Source of the DNA: an uncultured Clostridia bacterium
Lineage (GTDB): Bacteria; Bacillota; Clostridia; Oscillospirales; Acutalibacteraceae
DNA: 34,169 nucleotides
Assembly: GCA_947624865.1 (NCBI GenBank)
Contig: CANQMH010000012.1
Location: 1 to 34,169 of the forward strand
Reading direction: 5' to 3'
The notes under the pieces are model-generated. The model worked only from the letters and a program-made list of their open reading frames with translations. It made no database searches and was not told where the DNA came from. Shown here in pieces: positions 32,238-34,169 of the stretch; positions within the stretch are counted from its first letter, which is position 1, and the number at the start of each line of letters is the position of its first letter. The translations under genes and the position numbers were made by a program.

Positions 32238-33041
32238 ATGAAAAAGCGACTTGATATACTTGTTTATGAAAAGGGATTTACAGACAGCCGTGAAAAGGCA
32301 AAAGCCATAATTATGGCGGGACAGGTTTATGTCGATAACCAAAAGGCCGACAAATGCGGAACTTCTTATGATGAAGATGTAAAGATTGAGGTCAGAGGAA
32401 GCGTGCAGAAATATGTAAGCAGGGGCGGATTGAAGCTTGAAAAGGCGATAAATAACTTTAATTTTGATTTAAAAGACAAAATTACAATGGATATAGGAGC
32501 TTCAACAGGCGGCTTTACGGACTGTATGCTTCAAAACGGCGCAAAGAAGGTCTATTCAATTGATGTCGGATACGGACAGCTCGCGTGGAAGCTTCGCAAT
32601 GACGAGCGTGTTGTTAATCTTGAACGCACCAATATGCGTAAGGTCACACGAGAACAGGTGCCTGATGAAATTGACTTTTTCTCGGTTGATGTGTCATTTA
32701 TTTCTCTCAAGCTGATTTTGCCGGTTGCACGCCAGCTTATGGCAGAAAACGCACAGGCAGTGTGTCTTATAAAGCCTCAGTTTGAGGCAGGACGAGAAAA
32801 AGTGGGTAAAAAGGGAGTAGTGCGTGACCCTGCGGTACACGCGGAGGTTGTACAAAATATCTTTAACTTTTGCCTTGAAAACGGATTTGATGTACTTAAT
32901 CTTGATTTTTCACCGATAAAAGGGCCTGAAGGCAACATAGAATATCTGATTCATATTCAGAAAAGCGACAATCCAAAATCATACACAGAAATCACACCTA
33001 AACAGTTGGTGGAAAATTCACACAGCATACTCGACAAATAA
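32238..33041 (+). CDS. tlyA: TlyA family rRNA 2'-O-methyltransferase
   Basis: The 267-aa protein has an N-terminal S4 RNA-binding domain (KKRLDILVYEKGFTDSREKA; MAGQVYVDNQKADK) and an FtsJ-like SAM domain with DIGASTGGFTDCMLQNGA and IDVGYGQLAWKLRND. Family members methylate 16S and 23S rRNA; some are annotated as hemolysins, which I do not infer here. The ATG at 32238 lies 7 bases after dxs and has no strong ribosome site, so coupling to dxs translation is likely. Confidence 0.94.
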   Translation: MKKRLDILVYEKGFTDSREKAKAIIMAGQVYVDNQKADKCGTSYDEDVKIEVRGSVQKYVSRGGLKLEKAINNFNFDLKDKITMDIGASTGGFTDCMLQNGAKKVYSIDVGYGQLAWKLRNDERVVNLERTNMRKVTREQVPDEIDFFSVDVSFISLKLILPVARQLMAENAQAVCLIKPQFEAGREKVGKKGVVRDPAVHAEVVQNIFNFCLENGFDVLNLDFSPIKGPEGNIEYLIHIQKSDNPKSYTEITPKQLVENSHSILDK

Positions 33042-33051
33042 GGTGATATAA

Positions 33052-33909
33052 ATGAAAACAGCCGTAGTAGTAAACCTTTCAAAAGAAAAAGCAATATCCT
33101 GTGCAGGAGAAATCTCTCTGCTGATGCTTTCAAATAATGCAGAAGTTTGTATGCTTACGGAATGTATGCCGTTTTTTAAGGGATATAAAATCTCGTTTGT
33201 CGATACGATAGAAGAACTTTTCAAAGAATGTGACGCAGCCGTAACAGTCGGCGGCGACGGAACAATAATTCATGCGGCAAAATACGCCGCCAAAAGCAAT
33301 AAACCACTTGTAGGCGTTAATGTAGGCAGATTAGGCTTTGCAGCGGATATTGAACCCGATGAAATAAATGAGCTGACCCGTATTATCAAAGGCGATTATT
33401 CAATTGACAAAAGAATTATGCTTGATGTTGAGGTAATCAAAAAAGGAAACTCAGCGCACTATTTTGCCGTTAATGATGCAGTTATAGCAAGGGGACAGCT
33501 CTCAAAAATCATAGATTTGCAGTTATCCCTCGACGGCGAGGAAATTTCAAAATACCGTGCGGACGGTCTGCTGTTTTCAACTCCGACAGGCTCAACAGCC
33601 TATTCGCTTTCAGCAGGCGGACCTATACTTGCTCCGCAGATGGAATGTATTCTTATGACTCCTGTATGCCCTCATTCTCTGTTTTCGCGCTCGGTGCTTT
33701 TCAGCGGAACTTCAGAGCTTTCGGTTTCGGTAAAAATTCCCTCCGAGTGCTGCTGCGTACTTACAATTGACGGAGAAAAAAATGTCGATATTCTTGCAGA
33801 GGATAAGGTAATAATAAGAAAATCTGAGCTTGCTTTGAAGCTTATTTCACTGCGCAAGCGTAATTTCTACAAAAGACTGAACGAAAAACTGAAAGAGAGG
33901 GAAATATGA
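33052..33909 (+). CDS. nadK: NAD kinase
   Basis: NadK phosphorylates NAD to NADP. The 285-aa protein has the GGDGT motif (67-71) for phosphate binding, VGVNVGRLGFAADI, FAVNDAVIARG, the GSTAYSLSAGGPI loop, and TPVCPHSLFSRSV. The ATG at 33052 has a GGTGAT site 7 bases upstream. The stop overlaps the start of argR (ATGA). Order tlyA-nadK-argR is common in clostridia. Confidence 0.96.
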   Translation: MKTAVVVNLSKEKAISCAGEISLLMLSNNAEVCMLTECMPFFKGYKISFVDTIEELFKECDAAVTVGGDGTIIHAAKYAAKSNKPLVGVNVGRLGFAADIEPDEINELTRIIKGDYSIDKRIMLDVEVIKKGNSAHYFAVNDAVIARGQLSKIIDLQLSLDGEEISKYRADGLLFSTPTGSTAYSLSAGGPILAPQMECILMTPVCPHSLFSRSVLFSGTSELSVSVKIPSECCCVLTIDGEKNVDILAEDKVIIRKSELALKLISLRKRNFYKRLNEKLKEREI

Positions 33910-34160
33910 TGAAATCGAGACGACATGCCAAAATTCTTGATATAATCGGCGAATATCCTATTGAAACACAGGATGAACTGCTCAACCGTCTGAAAGCTGA
34001 GGGTTTTAAGGTAACTCAGGCAACTATTTCCCGCGACATAAAGGATTTGCGCCTTGTAAAAACGCTTGGAAGCGACGGAAAATACCGTTATGTTTCCGCC
34101 TCAAAAAATTCAACGGACATACGTACAAATTTTTCTTCTCTATTCAGAAAAAAAATTTGA
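33906..34160 (+). CDS. argR: Arginine repressor ArgR, closed early near the window edge
   Basis: The 84-aa open frame matches the winged-helix N-terminal DNA-binding domain: SRRHAKILDIIGEYPIETQ, QDELLNRLKAEGFKVTQAT and ISRDIKDLRLVKT. ArgR/AhrC is normally about 150 aa, with a C-terminal arginine-binding and hexamer domain. Here TGA at 34158-34160 ends the frame just after the linker, directly after eight A's at 34148-34155. Only nine bases of the window remain, so I cannot tell whether the rest of the gene continues in another frame (indel, slippage or sequencing error) or whether this is a truncated repressor. Confidence 0.88.
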   Translation: MMKSRRHAKILDIIGEYPIETQDELLNRLKAEGFKVTQATISRDIKDLRLVKTLGSDGKYRYVSASKNSTDIRTNFSSLFRKKI

Positions 34161-34169
34161 ACGTATGTC

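Noticed and set aside
1-34169. CRISPR arrays, tRNA or rRNA genes, phage or transposase genes
   Set aside because: None was recognised on either strand; the only tandem repeat is the 129-bp pair.

Overview
This window looks like a chromosomal segment of a low-to-mid GC, spore-lineage, anaerobic Firmicute of the Ruminococcus/Oscillospiraceae type. The evidence is an endospore gerA operon, HPr kinase, the murB-rapZ-whiA block, the ispA-dxs-tlyA-nadK-argR block, an anaerobic thiamin pathway using ThiH and ThiC, and a dockerin-bearing secreted protein of the kind made by cellulosome- or amylosome-forming ruminococci. No species can be fixed from the sequence alone.

Left part (1-7260). A 3' fragment of an FprA-type flavodiiron protein opens the window. 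It is followed by an AT-rich gap holding two terminator-like hairpins and a 109-bp element with perfect 18-bp inverted ends. A complete minus-strand thiamin operon then reads thiS-thiF-thiG-thiH-tenI/thiE-thiD-thiC from a promoter near 7250, through a TPP riboswitch with a terminator. ThiS, ThiF, ThiG and ThiH make the thiazole, ThiC makes HMP-P, ThiD phosphorylates it, and ThiE joins the two halves. The dxs gene on the right of the window supplies deoxyxylulose phosphate, a thiazole precursor.

Middle (7261-12880). Two near-identical 129-bp tandem repeats and the start of a third place three copies of one extended -10 box ahead of tex. Next come a secreted cyclophilin lipoprotein (minus strand) and a divergent Wzm/Wzt-type polysaccharide ABC exporter. 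Their promoters sit back to back.

Accessory island (12880-20380). This is the most unusual part. It holds a 1672-aa secreted protein with InlB-type B-repeats and a duplicated translation start; a 48-aa peptide gene with its own promoter, a YxxP leader-like N-terminus and an acidic Gly-rich tail; a secreted leucine-rich-repeat protein ending in a type I dockerin; and a small HprK-fold kinase. I infer that the peptide, the LRR-dockerin protein and the kinase may form a small phosphorylated or modified peptide system. No maturase, protease or exporter lies beside them, so this is a hypothesis.

Right part (20380-34169). A DUF421/DUF4363 pair diverges from a gerAA-gerAB-gerAC operon whose GerAC is half length. 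A housekeeping run follows: hprK, a PHP phosphoesterase, murB, rapZ, whiA, xseB (without xseA), ispA, dxs, tlyA, nadK and argR. In argR the frame closes early just after an eight-A run at the window edge.
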